Assembly: GCA_946614405.1 (NCBI GenBank) | Contig: CAMOGZ010000012.1 | Location: forward strand, 1 to 14,351 | DNA: 14,351 bases | Direction: 5' to 3' | From: an uncultured Eubacterium sp. | GTDB taxonomy: Bacteria; Bacillota; Clostridia; Peptostreptococcales; Anaerovoracaceae | Shown: in pieces, positions 1-6,809 of the stretch | Position numbering within the stretch: position 1 is the first letter of the stretch | Layout: each line of letters begins with the position of its first letter | Notes under the pieces: generated by a model | Seen by the model: the letters and a program-made list of their open reading frames with translations, nothing else | What the model was told of the DNA's origin: nothing | Databases searched by the model: none | Translations under genes and position numbers: made by a program

Positions 1-30
1 GTTGCCGGAAAGAAATACTTTGTTACATAA
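1..30 (+). CDS. C-terminal end of an upstream gene, partial
   Basis: Frame 1 is open from the window edge and reads VAGKKYFVT followed by TAA at 28-30. The next gene starts 26 bases later behind its own ribosome binding site, and I see no promoter in between, so this is probably the tail of a co-transcribed upstream gene. Nine residues are too few to identify a family, and chance openness cannot be excluded. Confidence 0.35.
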   Translation, partial: VAGKKYFVT

Positions 31-56
31 CTGCAACAGATTGGGAGGATAGTATT

Positions 57-968
57 ATGAAATTTGCATTTGTAGGAACTGGAATGATTGGATCCGGACT
101 GGCTGTTAATGCTGCTATGCGTGGACAGGATGTGGTCCTGTATGACGTAGTTGAGACTGAGAAGGTCAAGGGTACTGTTCGCAAGGTGCTGGACATCCTG
201 GTAGAGGCCGGTGCTATGGATCAGGCCAAGGCTGATGAGACCATCGCAAGCATGGGATTCACTCAGGATCTTGCTGAAGCCGTTACCGGAGCAGACTTTG
301 TTCAGGAATGCGTTCCCGAAAGACTGGAACTGAAGCAGTCCACATATCGTCAGATCCAGGAGATCTGCGGAGACAAGGTCGTTATCGCAAGTTCCACCAG
401 CGGAATGTTCCCATCTGCTCTTTCCGAAGGAGCACTCTATCCTCAGAATATCATCGTTGGACATCCATATAACCCGTCTTACCTGCTGCCGCTCATCGAG
501 ATCTGCGGACCGCAGGCTTCTCAGGAGACCATCGACAAGGCCATCGAGGCTTACAAGGCTATGGGCAAAGAGCCTGTCGTCTGCAAGAAGGAAGTCACCG
601 GCTTCATCGTAAACAGCCTCTCCTGGGGCGTTCTGGATGACGGAATCCAGAAGGTTCTGGACGGTGTCTGCGACGTAGAAGACGTGGACAAGGCTATCAT
701 GTACGGCCCGGGAATGCGTATGGCCATCACCGGTCAGCTGCTGACCATGTCCATGGGAGTTCAGGGTGGATTCCGTGTCATGGCTGAGAAATACGGTGCA
801 ACTGCTGCTCGTCGTCCGGAGCAGATCCCTCACTATCCGGAAATCGAGGACGGCGTGGAAGCTGAGATCGCAAACCGCACCGAGCAGCAGGGACAGGATC
901 TGGACGCCATCACCAAGTTCCGTGACAAGGCATTCGTTGAGATCCTGAAACTCCAGGGAAAACTCTAA
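57..968 (+). CDS. 3-hydroxyacyl-CoA dehydrogenase family protein, carnitine dehydrogenase-like
   Basis: This is a 303-aa NAD-dependent dehydrogenase of the 3-hydroxyacyl-CoA / L-carnitine / L-gulonate dehydrogenase superfamily, a soluble enzyme oxidising a 3-hydroxy acid or its CoA ester. The N-terminal Rossmann domain carries the GTGMIG dinucleotide loop (residues 7-12) and an acidic D30 at the end of strand 2, which favours NAD over NADP. The catalytic part has SSTSG near 112-116 and GHPYNP near 135-140, with the presumed catalytic His136 and Glu148. The helical C-terminal domain (from about 180) is complete. The HPxNPxYLLPLxE arrangement looks closer to carnitine or gulonate dehydrogenases than to short-chain hydroxybutyryl-CoA dehydrogenase, but the substrate is a guess. 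A GGGAGG ribosome binding site at 42-47 fixes the start. It is probably the last gene of an operon entering from the left; a strong terminator follows. Codon choice is biased (GGA, CTG, ATC), suggesting good expression. Confidence 0.85.
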   Translation: MKFAFVGTGMIGSGLAVNAAMRGQDVVLYDVVETEKVKGTVRKVLDILVEAGAMDQAKADETIASMGFTQDLAEAVTGADFVQECVPERLELKQSTYRQIQEICGDKVVIASSTSGMFPSALSEGALYPQNIIVGHPYNPSYLLPLIEICGPQASQETIDKAIEAYKAMGKEPVVCKKEVTGFIVNSLSWGVLDDGIQKVLDGVCDVEDVDKAIMYGPGMRMAITGQLLTMSMGVQGGFRVMAEKYGATAARRPEQIPHYPEIEDGVEAEIANRTEQQGQDLDAITKFRDKAFVEILKLQGKL

Positions 969-1016
969 TCAAAACAGAAACCCATAATAATAATACCTAT
1001 AAACAATAAACGACCG

Positions 1017-1064
1017 AAAGAGCGGTTTATGGCAGACTCAGCAATCTGTCATAAGCCGCTCTTT
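1017..1064 (+). terminator. Rho-independent terminator after the dehydrogenase gene
   Basis: A 20-bp stem (1017-1036 with 1045-1064) is fully paired apart from two G-U wobbles. It encloses an 8-base loop and ends in CTTTTG. It closes the left operon and insulates it from the bioB promoter 30 bases downstream. AAAG/CTTT ends would give some function in both directions. Confidence 0.85.
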
Positions 1065-1095
1065 TGAATTGTCACCCTGAAGTGCGCGTGGCGGG

Positions 1096-1124
1096 TTGAC
1101 AAAAGTGAGGGATGTTGTTATGAT
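1096..1124 (+). promoter_or_regulatory. Sigma-A promoter for bioB-bioY
   Basis: TTGACA (1096-1101) and TATGAT (1119-1124) are separated by 17 bases. Transcription should start near 1131, leaving a leader of under 20 bases that is almost entirely ribosome binding site. No riboswitch fits, and I see no clear palindromic BirA operator overlapping the hexamers. Confidence 0.8.
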
Positions 1125-1147
1125 TCTATTGTTGAGGAGGGATATGG

Positions 1148-2131
1148 ATGAGACCGATTCGGAAATTAACAGAGGAAGTTATTCACGGAAGAAAACTGAG
1201 AACGATAGAAGAATGCAGCATCTTACTGACCAGCGATCTTGCAGAGCTGATGGAAGGAGCGGATGAGATCCGCAGAAGGCTCTGCGGAGACAAGGCGGAT
1301 CTGTGTTCTATTATTAACGGCAGGTCCGGACGCTGCTCCGAGGACTGCAAATTCTGCGCCCAGTCCAAGTGCAATCACACCGGAGTCATGGAGTATGACT
1401 TTGTGCCCCTGGAGACTATAGTGGAGGACTGTGGACGCTATGACCGCCTCGGGGTGGACCGCTACTCCGTGGTCACAGCAGGAAGAGGCCTGGGGGGAGA
1501 GGAGCTTGCGAAGGCCGTGGAGGCCTATGCCACCCTGCACAGGACATACCCGGAGATGAAACTCTGCGGATCCCATGGTTTCATGAGCGAAGAGGGATTC
1601 CGGATGCTGAAGGAAGCCGGCGTGGACGTGGTCCACTGCAACATAGAGACATCCCGGGAATATTTCCCCCAGATCTGCACCACCCATAAGTTCGAAGAGA
1701 AGCTGGAGAACATCCGGAGGGCCAAGGCGGCGGGGCTGGACATCTGCTGCGGCGGCATCATCGGCATGGGAGAAAGCTGGGAGGACCGGATCAGCATGGC
1801 AGTGACCATCGCAGAGATCGGAGCGGTCTCCGTTCCCCTGAACGTGCTGGTGCCCATCCCCGGAACCCCCATGGAATCCATGGAGCTGATGAAGGAAGAG
1901 GACATCCTGCGGACCGTGGCTTTGTTCCGGTTCATCGTGCCCCAGGCCAAGATCCGCATCGCAGCGGGACGGTCCCGATTCGAAGACGGAGGCGCGGAGC
2001 TTTTCCGTGCAGGGGCCAATGCCACCATCACCGGCGATATGCTGACGACGGTGGGGAACAATACGAAGGAAGACAGGACCATGCTGAAGGATATGGGCTA
2101 CCGGCTGCGTCCTGAGAAGAAGAGGGAATAA
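1148..2131 (+). CDS. bioB: Biotin synthase, anaerobe-type
   Basis: BioB is a cytosolic radical SAM enzyme that inserts sulfur into dethiobiotin, the last step of biotin synthesis. The 327-aa product carries the radical SAM triad C63-x3-C67-x2-C70 in GRCSEDCKFCAQS, followed by the BioB-typical HCNIETS, CGGIIGMGE and AAGRS segments. By my alignment from memory to E. coli BioB, the [2Fe-2S] ligand Cys97 becomes Ser107, while Cys128, Cys188 and Arg260 correspond to C140, C200 and the Arg of AAGRS. Extra cysteines appear at 164, 177 and 201. This fits the published Type II BioB class of obligate anaerobes, reported to use an auxiliary 4Fe-5S cluster. GAGGAGG at 1134-1140 lies 7 bases before the chosen ATG; an ATG at 1144 is out of frame. 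bioY follows after 4 bases. No bioA, bioD or bioF is in the window, so dethiobiotin must come from elsewhere in the genome or be imported. Confidence 0.95.
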   Translation: MRPIRKLTEEVIHGRKLRTIEECSILLTSDLAELMEGADEIRRRLCGDKADLCSIINGRSGRCSEDCKFCAQSKCNHTGVMEYDFVPLETIVEDCGRYDRLGVDRYSVVTAGRGLGGEELAKAVEAYATLHRTYPEMKLCGSHGFMSEEGFRMLKEAGVDVVHCNIETSREYFPQICTTHKFEEKLENIRRAKAAGLDICCGGIIGMGESWEDRISMAVTIAEIGAVSVPLNVLVPIPGTPMESMELMKEEDILRTVALFRFIVPQAKIRIAAGRSRFEDGGAELFRAGANATITGDMLTTVGNNTKEDRTMLKDMGYRLRPEKKRE

Positions 2132-2135
2132 GCAT

Positions 2136-2675
2136 ATGGCAAGGAATAAGACTGCTGAACTGACGACCACGGCGCTGATGACAGCTCTGATCTGCATCAT
2201 GGGACCGTTGGCGCTGCCCATCGGGCCGGTGCCGGTCTCCCTGACCAATCTGGCCATCTACATCACCCTCTATGCCATTGGCACCAAGAAGGGCCTGGTG
2301 GCTTATGTGATCTATCTGCTCCTTGGCATCGCCGGGCTGCCGATCTTCTCGGGGTTCATGGGGGGACCGCAGAAGATCGTGGGGCCCACGGGAGGATACC
2401 TGGTGGGGTTCATCCTCATGATCCTGGTGGCAGGGTGGTTCATCGACAAGGATTATAAGAACAAAGTCTGGTGCATCGCAGGCATGATAATCGGGACGGC
2501 TCTGGCCTACCTTCTGGGAACACTGTGGCTCGCCTGGTCTGCCGGAATGGGGATCCAGGCCGCTGTCATGGCCGGGGTAGCGCCCTTCGTCCTGGAGGAT
2601 CTGGTGAAGATCGTGGCAGCATCCGTCGTGGGGGCCATACTCCGTGAGAGACTGGAGAAAGCAGGACTTCGATAA
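2136..2675 (+). CDS. bioY: Biotin ECF transporter substrate-binding component BioY
   Basis: A 179-aa integral membrane protein with about six hydrophobic segments, the usual size for BioY. The family signature GLPIFSGFMGG (67-77) followed by VGPTGGYLVGF (82-92) is clear, as is the C-terminal segment with ED(L)VK near 154-158. BioY binds biotin or dethiobiotin and works with the EcfA/EcfA'/EcfT energising module, which is not encoded here and is normally shared among S components. The gene begins 4 bases after the bioB stop, with an AGAGGGA ribosome binding site inside the end of bioB, so the two are translationally close and surely co-transcribed. The pairing suggests a salvage unit: import of biotin or dethiobiotin, with BioB completing the latter. 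Confidence 0.93.
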   Translation: MARNKTAELTTTALMTALICIMGPLALPIGPVPVSLTNLAIYITLYAIGTKKGLVAYVIYLLLGIAGLPIFSGFMGGPQKIVGPTGGYLVGFILMILVAGWFIDKDYKNKVWCIAGMIIGTALAYLLGTLWLAWSAGMGIQAAVMAGVAPFVLEDLVKIVAASVVGAILRERLEKAGLR

Positions 2676-2693
2676 GAATTGAAAAAAGAAATG

Positions 2694-2734
2694 AAAAACG
2701 GACCCGGAGGAGAAGCGTTCACAGGTCCGTTTTT
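2694..2734. terminator. Bidirectional terminator between bioY and the small membrane peptide gene
   Basis: The arms AAAAACGGACC (2694-2704) and GGTCCGTTTTT (2724-2734) form an 11-bp stem with a 19-base loop. The A-run on one side and T-run on the other let it stop bioY transcripts on the + strand and the convergent small-peptide transcript on the - strand. Confidence 0.8.
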
Positions 2735-2758
2735 GATATGATTGACTGTCTTTTTCGA

Positions 2759-2854
2759 TTATGCAAGAATGGTCGTAATCAGTGTGGCAAACCCCATAAC
2801 AGCTGCGAATACGACGATGCTTACCATTCCACTCATTGTTGCGTTAATTCTCAT
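2759..2854 (-). CDS. Hypothetical 31-aa single-pass membrane peptide
   Basis: An unrecognised very small gene. From ATG at 2854 it encodes MRINATMSGMVSIVVFAAVM and then 11 more residues ending in ILA, with TAA at 2759-2761. After a short polar N-terminus (Arg2, Asn4) the rest, from about residue 10 to 31, is almost wholly hydrophobic, enough for one membrane-spanning helix; there are no cysteines or acidic residues. Evidence that it is real: ACAGGAGGTA lies 7 bases upstream of the ATG, a -35/-10 pair with 17-base spacing lies upstream (2914-2942), and the shared terminator lies just downstream. Promoter, ribosome binding site, reading frame and terminator therefore form a complete unit of about 220 bp. 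Possible roles are a membrane-complex accessory peptide, a regulator of a neighbouring transporter, or a type I toxin-like peptide; nothing in the sequence decides between them. Confidence 0.6.
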   Translation of the reverse strand: MRINATMSGMVSIVVFAAVMGFATLITTILA

Positions 2855-2913
2855 TTTGTTTACCTCCTGTTTATTTCTAATTTATTTTTTGTCTTGTTTC
2901 TTTCGACAATCAT

Positions 2914-2942
2914 AATGTAACACAGCCCGAACATTTTGTAAA
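2914..2942 (-). promoter_or_regulatory. Promoter for the 31-aa peptide gene
   Basis: Read on the - strand: TTTACA (2942-2937), a 17-base spacer and TACATT (2919-2914). The leader to the ATG at 2854 would be about 50 bases and AT-rich. The promoter lies back to back with the - 10 element of the antiporter gene at 2992. Confidence 0.6.
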
Positions 2943-2991
2943 ATTAATGATAAATATAATGATTATAAATATGATTTATAGTTAGTTCCTA

Positions 2992-2997
2992 TATACT
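2992..2997 (+). promoter_or_regulatory. Probable -10 element for the first antiporter gene
   Basis: TATACT at 2992-2997 is a good -10 match in a very AT-rich stretch. The hexamer 17 bases upstream (ATATGA) is a poor -35, so activation or a weak promoter is possible. The start would be near 3004, giving a leader of about 35 bases. Confidence 0.45.
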
Positions 2998-3037
2998 ATG
3001 TTAGAATGAACACGTAAGAATGAAGGAGGATGGACCA

Positions 3038-4390
3038 TTGCTGCATGTGATTCTTGCGTTTCTGCCTCTGACGGTACTGATCGTCTCGGCGCTGATCACC
3101 AGGAAGATGGCGGAGCCCATGATCGGATCGACTCTGCTGGCTTTGCTGATCCTGCATAAACAGAATATCCTCAGCGGAACCATAGAGAGTATCTATGGGG
3201 CTTTGACGAACTCTTCTTACCAGTTTGTGATACTGATCCTTCTGGGCTTTGGCGGCATGATCAAGGCGTTCCAGGAATCCGGAAGTCTGGTGGGCTTTGG
3301 AAACTGGATCTCCCGGTATGCCTCGGGACCGAGAAAGCCGCTGATTTTGGGGTGGCTGATGGGATTCGTGATGTTTGCGGACGATTATCTTTGTACCATG
3401 ACCACCACCATCTCTCTGAGAGAGACCACGGACCGCAACGGGATCCCCCGGGAGCACCTGGCATATCAGACCAATTCCGAGGCCTCCTGCATCTGTGTTC
3501 TGATCCCATTTTCCAGCTGGACGGCCTTCACTATAGGCCTTCTGTCGGAATACGACCTGAATTTCGGTGACTATGTCCGTGCCATTCCCTTTATGTTTTA
3601 TCCCATCCTGATGGTGGCACTGTGCCTGCTGGTGGCTCTGGGGCTCTTTCCCCGCATCGGCGTGCTGAAGGAGGCCTACAAGAGAGTGGAGCAGGGAGGC
3701 TCTACCGAGTCCGGGGAAGAGCTGGGCCAGTCTCTGGTGAGCCTGGATTCCAGCGGGGACTATGAGCCATCCTCGCCGGTGAATCTGATCCTTCCTCTGG
3801 TAGTCATGATCATCGGGGTCATGATCTTCGACAAAGACCTGATCCATGGCATGTATCTTGCGATTTTCTGCCAGTTCATTCTGTACGTGGGCCAGAGAAG
3901 ACTTACGGTGGCGGAATTCTTCGAGGATTTCTTTGAAGGAGCGCGGTCCATGATCGCGCTGCTTATCGTGGTATGCTTCGGATTCATGCTGACAGCGGCA
4001 AATGAGCAGCTGGGGCTTTTTGATATCCTGATCGGAAGTGTGGGGAAGGCCATGCCGGTGTGGATGCTTCCGGCGGTGGTCTTTGTGCTGGCGGGGTTCA
4101 CCACCTTTGCCACCAGCGGATGCTGGCTGATGCAGATCATCTCGATCCCCATCTTCATGCCTCTGGCGATGGCGGGAGGACTTCCTCTGATCTATGTGGT
4201 GGCACCCCTGATGAGTGGAGTGACCCTGGGATACGGGACCTGCTTCTACGCGGATTCCATGTTCATGACCGCGGCGGGGACCGGTGTTTCCAACCTTCGG
4301 ATCGTGCATACAACCATGCCTTACGCCCTCCTGGTTTCGGCGGTGGCTTTGGCGGGATATCTTCTGCTGGGGGTACTGGGAACGGCATGA
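3038..4390 (+). CDS. NhaC-superfamily Na+/H+ antiporter-like membrane protein
   Basis: A polytopic membrane protein of 450 aa from the TTG at 3038. I prefer this start to the in-frame ATG at 3020 because AAGGAGG (3023-3029) sits 8 bases before the TTG, whereas the ATG would lie upstream of that ribosome binding site. About ten or more hydrophobic segments are visible. FADDYLCTMTTTISLRETTD (residues 113-132) followed by a Ser/Glu/Ala-rich segment and VLIPFSSW resembles the conserved core of NhaC-type antiporters. A hydrophilic, acidic, Ser/Gly-rich loop around residues 215-245 divides the protein into halves. The probable role is exchange of Na+ for H+, or of an organic substrate as in some NhaC relatives. 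It is quite different from the second NhaC protein 143 bases downstream, so it is not a recent duplicate. No hairpin follows, so read-through into that gene is possible. Confidence 0.8.
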   Translation: MLHVILAFLPLTVLIVSALITRKMAEPMIGSTLLALLILHKQNILSGTIESIYGALTNSSYQFVILILLGFGGMIKAFQESGSLVGFGNWISRYASGPRKPLILGWLMGFVMFADDYLCTMTTTISLRETTDRNGIPREHLAYQTNSEASCICVLIPFSSWTAFTIGLLSEYDLNFGDYVRAIPFMFYPILMVALCLLVALGLFPRIGVLKEAYKRVEQGGSTESGEELGQSLVSLDSSGDYEPSSPVNLILPLVVMIIGVMIFDKDLIHGMYLAIFCQFILYVGQRRLTVAEFFEDFFEGARSMIALLIVVCFGFMLTAANEQLGLFDILIGSVGKAMPVWMLPAVVFVLAGFTTFATSGCWLMQIISIPIFMPLAMAGGLPLIYVVAPLMSGVTLGYGTCFYADSMFMTAAGTGVSNLRIVHTTMPYALLVSAVALAGYLLLGVLGTA

Positions 4391-4491
4391 GTTGGACAAA
4401 ATATAGAATTTTTCTGATAAAACATAAAATATAAACAAAATTTCACAACAATACTTATAACAAAACTTTCCATATTAGTACATAATTATAC

Positions 4492-4524
4492 AAGGAGGTA
4501 TTATTCGCAAGAGTTTATGGGAGG
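4492..4524 (+). promoter_or_regulatory. Tandem Shine-Dalgarno sequences ahead of the second antiporter gene
   Basis: GGGAGG at 4519-4524, 9 bases before the ATG at 4534, is the working ribosome binding site. A stronger match, AAGGAGG at 4492-4498, lies 35 bases before the ATG with no ATG, GTG or TTG at a usable distance. Between them ATG at 4517 opens a six-codon frame whose TGA overlaps the antiporter ATG. The extra site may be a ribosome standby site, a leader peptide signal or chance. The region before it (4391-4491) is AT-rich; I see no convincing -35/-10 pair. Confidence 0.35.
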
Positions 4525-4533
4525 TTTTTTGTT

Positions 4534-6060
4534 ATGAGCGAAAAGAGAGCCACGCGGCTTCCAAGTAAATTTGAAGCCGTCATCCCGATCATAGTCCTTC
4601 TGGGACTGATGATCTGTAACTACGTTATGGGATGGGGACAGGATCCTCATATCCCGGTACTGCTTGCTGCAATTGCAGCATGTTTCGTCGGCGCTCGCTG
4701 CGGAGTGAAATATCAGGAACTGATCGCAGCAGCTATCGACTCTATCAGCCAGTCCTTCGAGGCATTCTTCATCCTGATGTTCGTAGGATGTCTGGTAGGA
4801 TCTTTCGAGTGGTGCGGAACCATTCCGGCACTGGTATATTACGGACTGAAGTTGTTCACACCGACCATCTTCCTGCCGGCAGTCTGCCTGCTGTGCACCA
4901 TCGTCGGTCTGTCCCTGGGTTCGTCCTACACCGTATCGGCAACACTGGGTATCGCATTCATGACCATTGGTCAGACCATGGGCGTCAATCCGGCCCTGAT
5001 CGCTGGAGCCGTTCTGTCTGGTGCCTGCACAGGAGACAAGTTCTCCCCGCTGTCTGACTCCACCAACCTGGCGGCAGCATCCGCTCAGACGGATCTGTTC
5101 GACCACATCCGTGCTATGATCGGAACCACATTCCCGGCATTCATTATTGCATTCATCGGATACTGTGTCATCGCAGTCTTTGGTGAGAGCGGTGAATATG
5201 ATCCGACTCTGGTAAACGGACTGGAAGAAGGAATCATCAACACATTCGATTACATGAGCCCGGTTCTGCTTCTGCCGATCCTGGTCATCATCATTGTAGC
5301 GGTGATCAAGGTACCTGGCGTACCGGGAGTACTGCTGGTATCCGCAGTTGGTTGTATCTTTGCTGTCCTGTTCCAGGGCGCATCCTTCTCTGACTGCATC
5401 ACAATGGTCCACTACGGATTCGAAGCTGAGACCGGTGATGAGCTGGCAGATGCACTGCTGAACAGAGGCGGAATGGACTCCATGATGTGGACCATCAACA
5501 TGGCGTTGATCGCTATCGGATTCGGTGGAATCTACAGCCGTATCGGTGCTGTAGAGACACTGCTGGGCGGCATGATCCGTTCCATCAAGACTCCGTTCCA
5601 GATGGTAGCTGCAACACTGCTCACCGCAATGTTCTGCATCCTGACCATGTGCGACCAGTACCTGGGACTGATCATTCCGGCTTCTATGTACAAAGAGAAA
5701 TACGACGAGATGGGACTTGCCAGAAACCTGCTGTCCAGATGCCAGGAAGACGGCGGAACCCTGTTCTCACCACTGGTACCTTGGTCCTCCTGCGGAGCTT
5801 ATCACTCCAGCATGCTGGGCGTAGGAACCCTGTCCTACCTGCCGTTCTGCTTCACCAACATCGTGAACCCAATCGTCTCTGCTGCAACTGCAGCATGGGG
5901 CGGCAATATGCTGTATGCTGACGGATCCCGCACCGGATTCTTCGGCGGCAAGGTCAAGGCAGGTGCTCCGTGTAAGGCACCGGCTGAAGCCAGAGAAAAG
6001 GCTGTCGCAGCTCTGGAAGAGCTGAGAGCAAACGGAACCTATAAGAAGATCGGCGAGTAA
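4534..6060 (+). CDS. nhaC: Na+/H+ antiporter NhaC family protein
   Basis: A 508-aa polytopic membrane protein of full family length, with about eleven or twelve hydrophobic segments. The NhaC hallmark GACTGDKFSPLSDSTNLAAA spans residues 163-182, and a second re-entrant-like segment with TMCDQYLGLIIPASMY lies in the C-terminal half. The C-terminus is a short soluble tail rich in Ala, Lys and Glu. Members exchange external protons for internal Na+; some relatives exchange organic acids or amines, so the exact substrate is open. Codon use is strongly biased (CTG, GGA, ATC and CGT/CGC), unlike the first antiporter gene, and suggests higher expression. A hairpin lacking a U-tract follows. The gene is on the same strand as the upstream NhaC-like gene, and the two may form a pair for ion homeostasis. 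Confidence 0.9.
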   Translation: MSEKRATRLPSKFEAVIPIIVLLGLMICNYVMGWGQDPHIPVLLAAIAACFVGARCGVKYQELIAAAIDSISQSFEAFFILMFVGCLVGSFEWCGTIPALVYYGLKLFTPTIFLPAVCLLCTIVGLSLGSSYTVSATLGIAFMTIGQTMGVNPALIAGAVLSGACTGDKFSPLSDSTNLAAASAQTDLFDHIRAMIGTTFPAFIIAFIGYCVIAVFGESGEYDPTLVNGLEEGIINTFDYMSPVLLLPILVIIIVAVIKVPGVPGVLLVSAVGCIFAVLFQGASFSDCITMVHYGFEAETGDELADALLNRGGMDSMMWTINMALIAIGFGGIYSRIGAVETLLGGMIRSIKTPFQMVAATLLTAMFCILTMCDQYLGLIIPASMYKEKYDEMGLARNLLSRCQEDGGTLFSPLVPWSSCGAYHSSMLGVGTLSYLPFCFTNIVNPIVSAATAAWGGNMLYADGSRTGFFGGKVKAGAPCKAPAEAREKAVAALEELRANGTYKKIGE

Positions 6061-6100
6061 GCTTACTTCAGGTTCAGCACAACAAATGAGTGAAATGTCT

Positions 6101-6128
6101 GGCCGGCAGTGGGACTACGCTGCCGGCC
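6101..6128 (+). terminator. GC-rich hairpin after nhaC, without U-tract
   Basis: GGCCGGCAG (6101-6109) and CTGCCGGCC (6120-6128) form a perfect 9-bp stem with a 10-base loop. The following bases (GGTCTGTTG) are not a U-run, so this may stabilise the 3' end of the nhaC message or attenuate partially rather than terminate fully. It leaves a possible path of transcription into the next gene 33 bases further on. Confidence 0.55.
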
Positions 6129-6160
6129 GGTCTGTTGCGATGGAAGGGGTAGGAGTAAGA

Positions 6161-6682
6161 ATGGAATATAAGGGACAAGTTAAGCAGAGAAGCAAAGACA
6201 AACGGATCGCCTATCTGTTTGGTACGGTGCTCCTGGTATTCATGGAGATCATCACCAAGCAGTACTTCTACGTTCCGCTGACGGCACTACTGTTTGCGGC
6301 ACTGATCATGCAGAAATCCCATGTGATCTCAGAGAAGGGGATCGACATCCGCTACGAGATCCTGGGCTACCGGATCAATAACCGGTGGAAATGGAGTGAG
6401 ATCTATGCCATGCAGCCGGATTACCAGAAGGCTGCGCCGTATGTACAGCTTCTCATCGAGAAGAATACGTCCATGATCCGGCCCTTCGTTTATACGAAAG
6501 AGGAGTACCGGGAGATCCTGAAGCTGGCGGAGCGGATGAATCCAAAGATCATCATCGACCATTATGAGGAAGAGGATATCGAACAGGTCAAAGCCAACCG
6601 CGCCAAAGCCCAGGAACAGGCGCAAGCCAGATACCGGGAAGAACAGGCGAAGAAAAGAAAAAAGAGAAAGAAACAGAAATAA
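6161..6682 (+). CDS. Small membrane protein with basic C-terminal tail, unknown function
   Basis: A 173-aa protein of no family I can name. Two hydrophobic segments (about 16-32 and 37-51) form a membrane hairpin after a basic N-terminus. A soluble domain of about 57-130 follows, with ISEKGIDIRY and NNRWKWSEI segments resembling bacterial PH-like (YcxB/bPH-type) domains. A charged helix from about 135 then ends in a very basic tail (KKRKKRKKQK). I chose ATG 6161, preceded by TAGGAG at 6150-6155, over the in-frame ATG at 6086, because the 25 extra residues would be encoded by the nhaC-end hairpin and have no good ribosome binding site. The N-terminus and domain ends should be cytoplasmic by the positive-inside rule. 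No independent promoter was found; it may depend on read-through from nhaC. It ends with a clear terminator. Confidence 0.75.
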   Translation: MEYKGQVKQRSKDKRIAYLFGTVLLVFMEIITKQYFYVPLTALLFAALIMQKSHVISEKGIDIRYEILGYRINNRWKWSEIYAMQPDYQKAAPYVQLLIEKNTSMIRPFVYTKEEYREILKLAERMNPKIIIDHYEEEDIEQVKANRAKAQEQAQARYREEQAKKRKKRKKQK

Positions 6683-6696
6683 GATGGAACACAAAG

Positions 6697-6724
6697 ACTG
6701 CTGCAGGTGCGGCAGTTCTTTTTT
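6697..6724 (+). terminator. Rho-independent terminator after the two-TM protein gene
   Basis: ACTGCTGC (6697-6704) pairs with GCGGCAGT (6709-6716), with one G-U pair and an AGGT loop, followed by TCTTTTTT. The T-run abuts the next promoter at 6727. Confidence 0.85.
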
Positions 6725-6726
6725 AG

Positions 6727-6754
6727 TTGACAAAGGACCGGGACGTGCTATAAT
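6727..6754 (+). promoter_or_regulatory. Consensus sigma-A promoter of the metal permease-Fur unit
   Basis: Perfect hexamers TTGACA (6727-6732) and TATAAT (6749-6754) with a 16-base spacer. This is the strongest promoter in the window, as expected for a unit held off by a repressor. Transcription should start at about 6761. Confidence 0.88.
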
Positions 6755-6758
6755 GTAT

Positions 6759-6783
6759 TTTGCAAATCAGTTGCAAATGCAAC
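6759..6783. promoter_or_regulatory. Candidate operator: TTGCAA repeats at the transcription start
   Basis: Two TTGCAA hexamers, each itself palindromic, start at 6760 and 6771, exactly one helical turn (11 bp) apart. The first lies in the palindrome TTTGCAAA (6759-6766). The second begins a perfect inverted repeat, GTTGC-AAAT-GCAAC (6770-6783). The block covers about +1 to +22 of the transcript, a position where a bound repressor would block initiation. The most likely binder is the Fur-family protein encoded in the same unit; this is inference from position and symmetry. Confidence 0.6.
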
Positions 6784-6809
6784 AGAGTCTACAGAAGGGT
6801 CTGAAAACT

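Noticed and set aside
1125..1147. Riboswitch or leader regulation of bioB
   Set aside because: The promoter leaves a leader of under 20 bases, mostly ribosome binding site, with no space for a folded sensor.
1223..2257. A 344-codon - strand open frame opposite bioB and the start of bioY
   Set aside because: It spans two convincing genes on the other strand; composition is Gly/His/Asp-rich as expected of an antisense shadow.
2738..2920. A 60-codon + strand frame over the bioY-antiporter interval
   Set aside because: It has no ribosome binding site and overlaps the - strand 31-codon gene, which has promoter, ribosome binding site and terminator.
2996..4438. A 480-codon - strand open frame opposite the first antiporter
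   Set aside because: The product is rich in His, Gln and Arg without domain structure, whereas the + strand gives a clear polytopic antiporter with a good ribosome binding site.
6086..6160. Longer N-terminus for the two-TM protein starting at ATG 6086
   Set aside because: These 25 codons coincide with the hairpin at 6101-6128 and lack a ribosome binding site; ATG 6161 has TAGGAG upstream and gives a normal basic N-terminus before the membrane hairpin.
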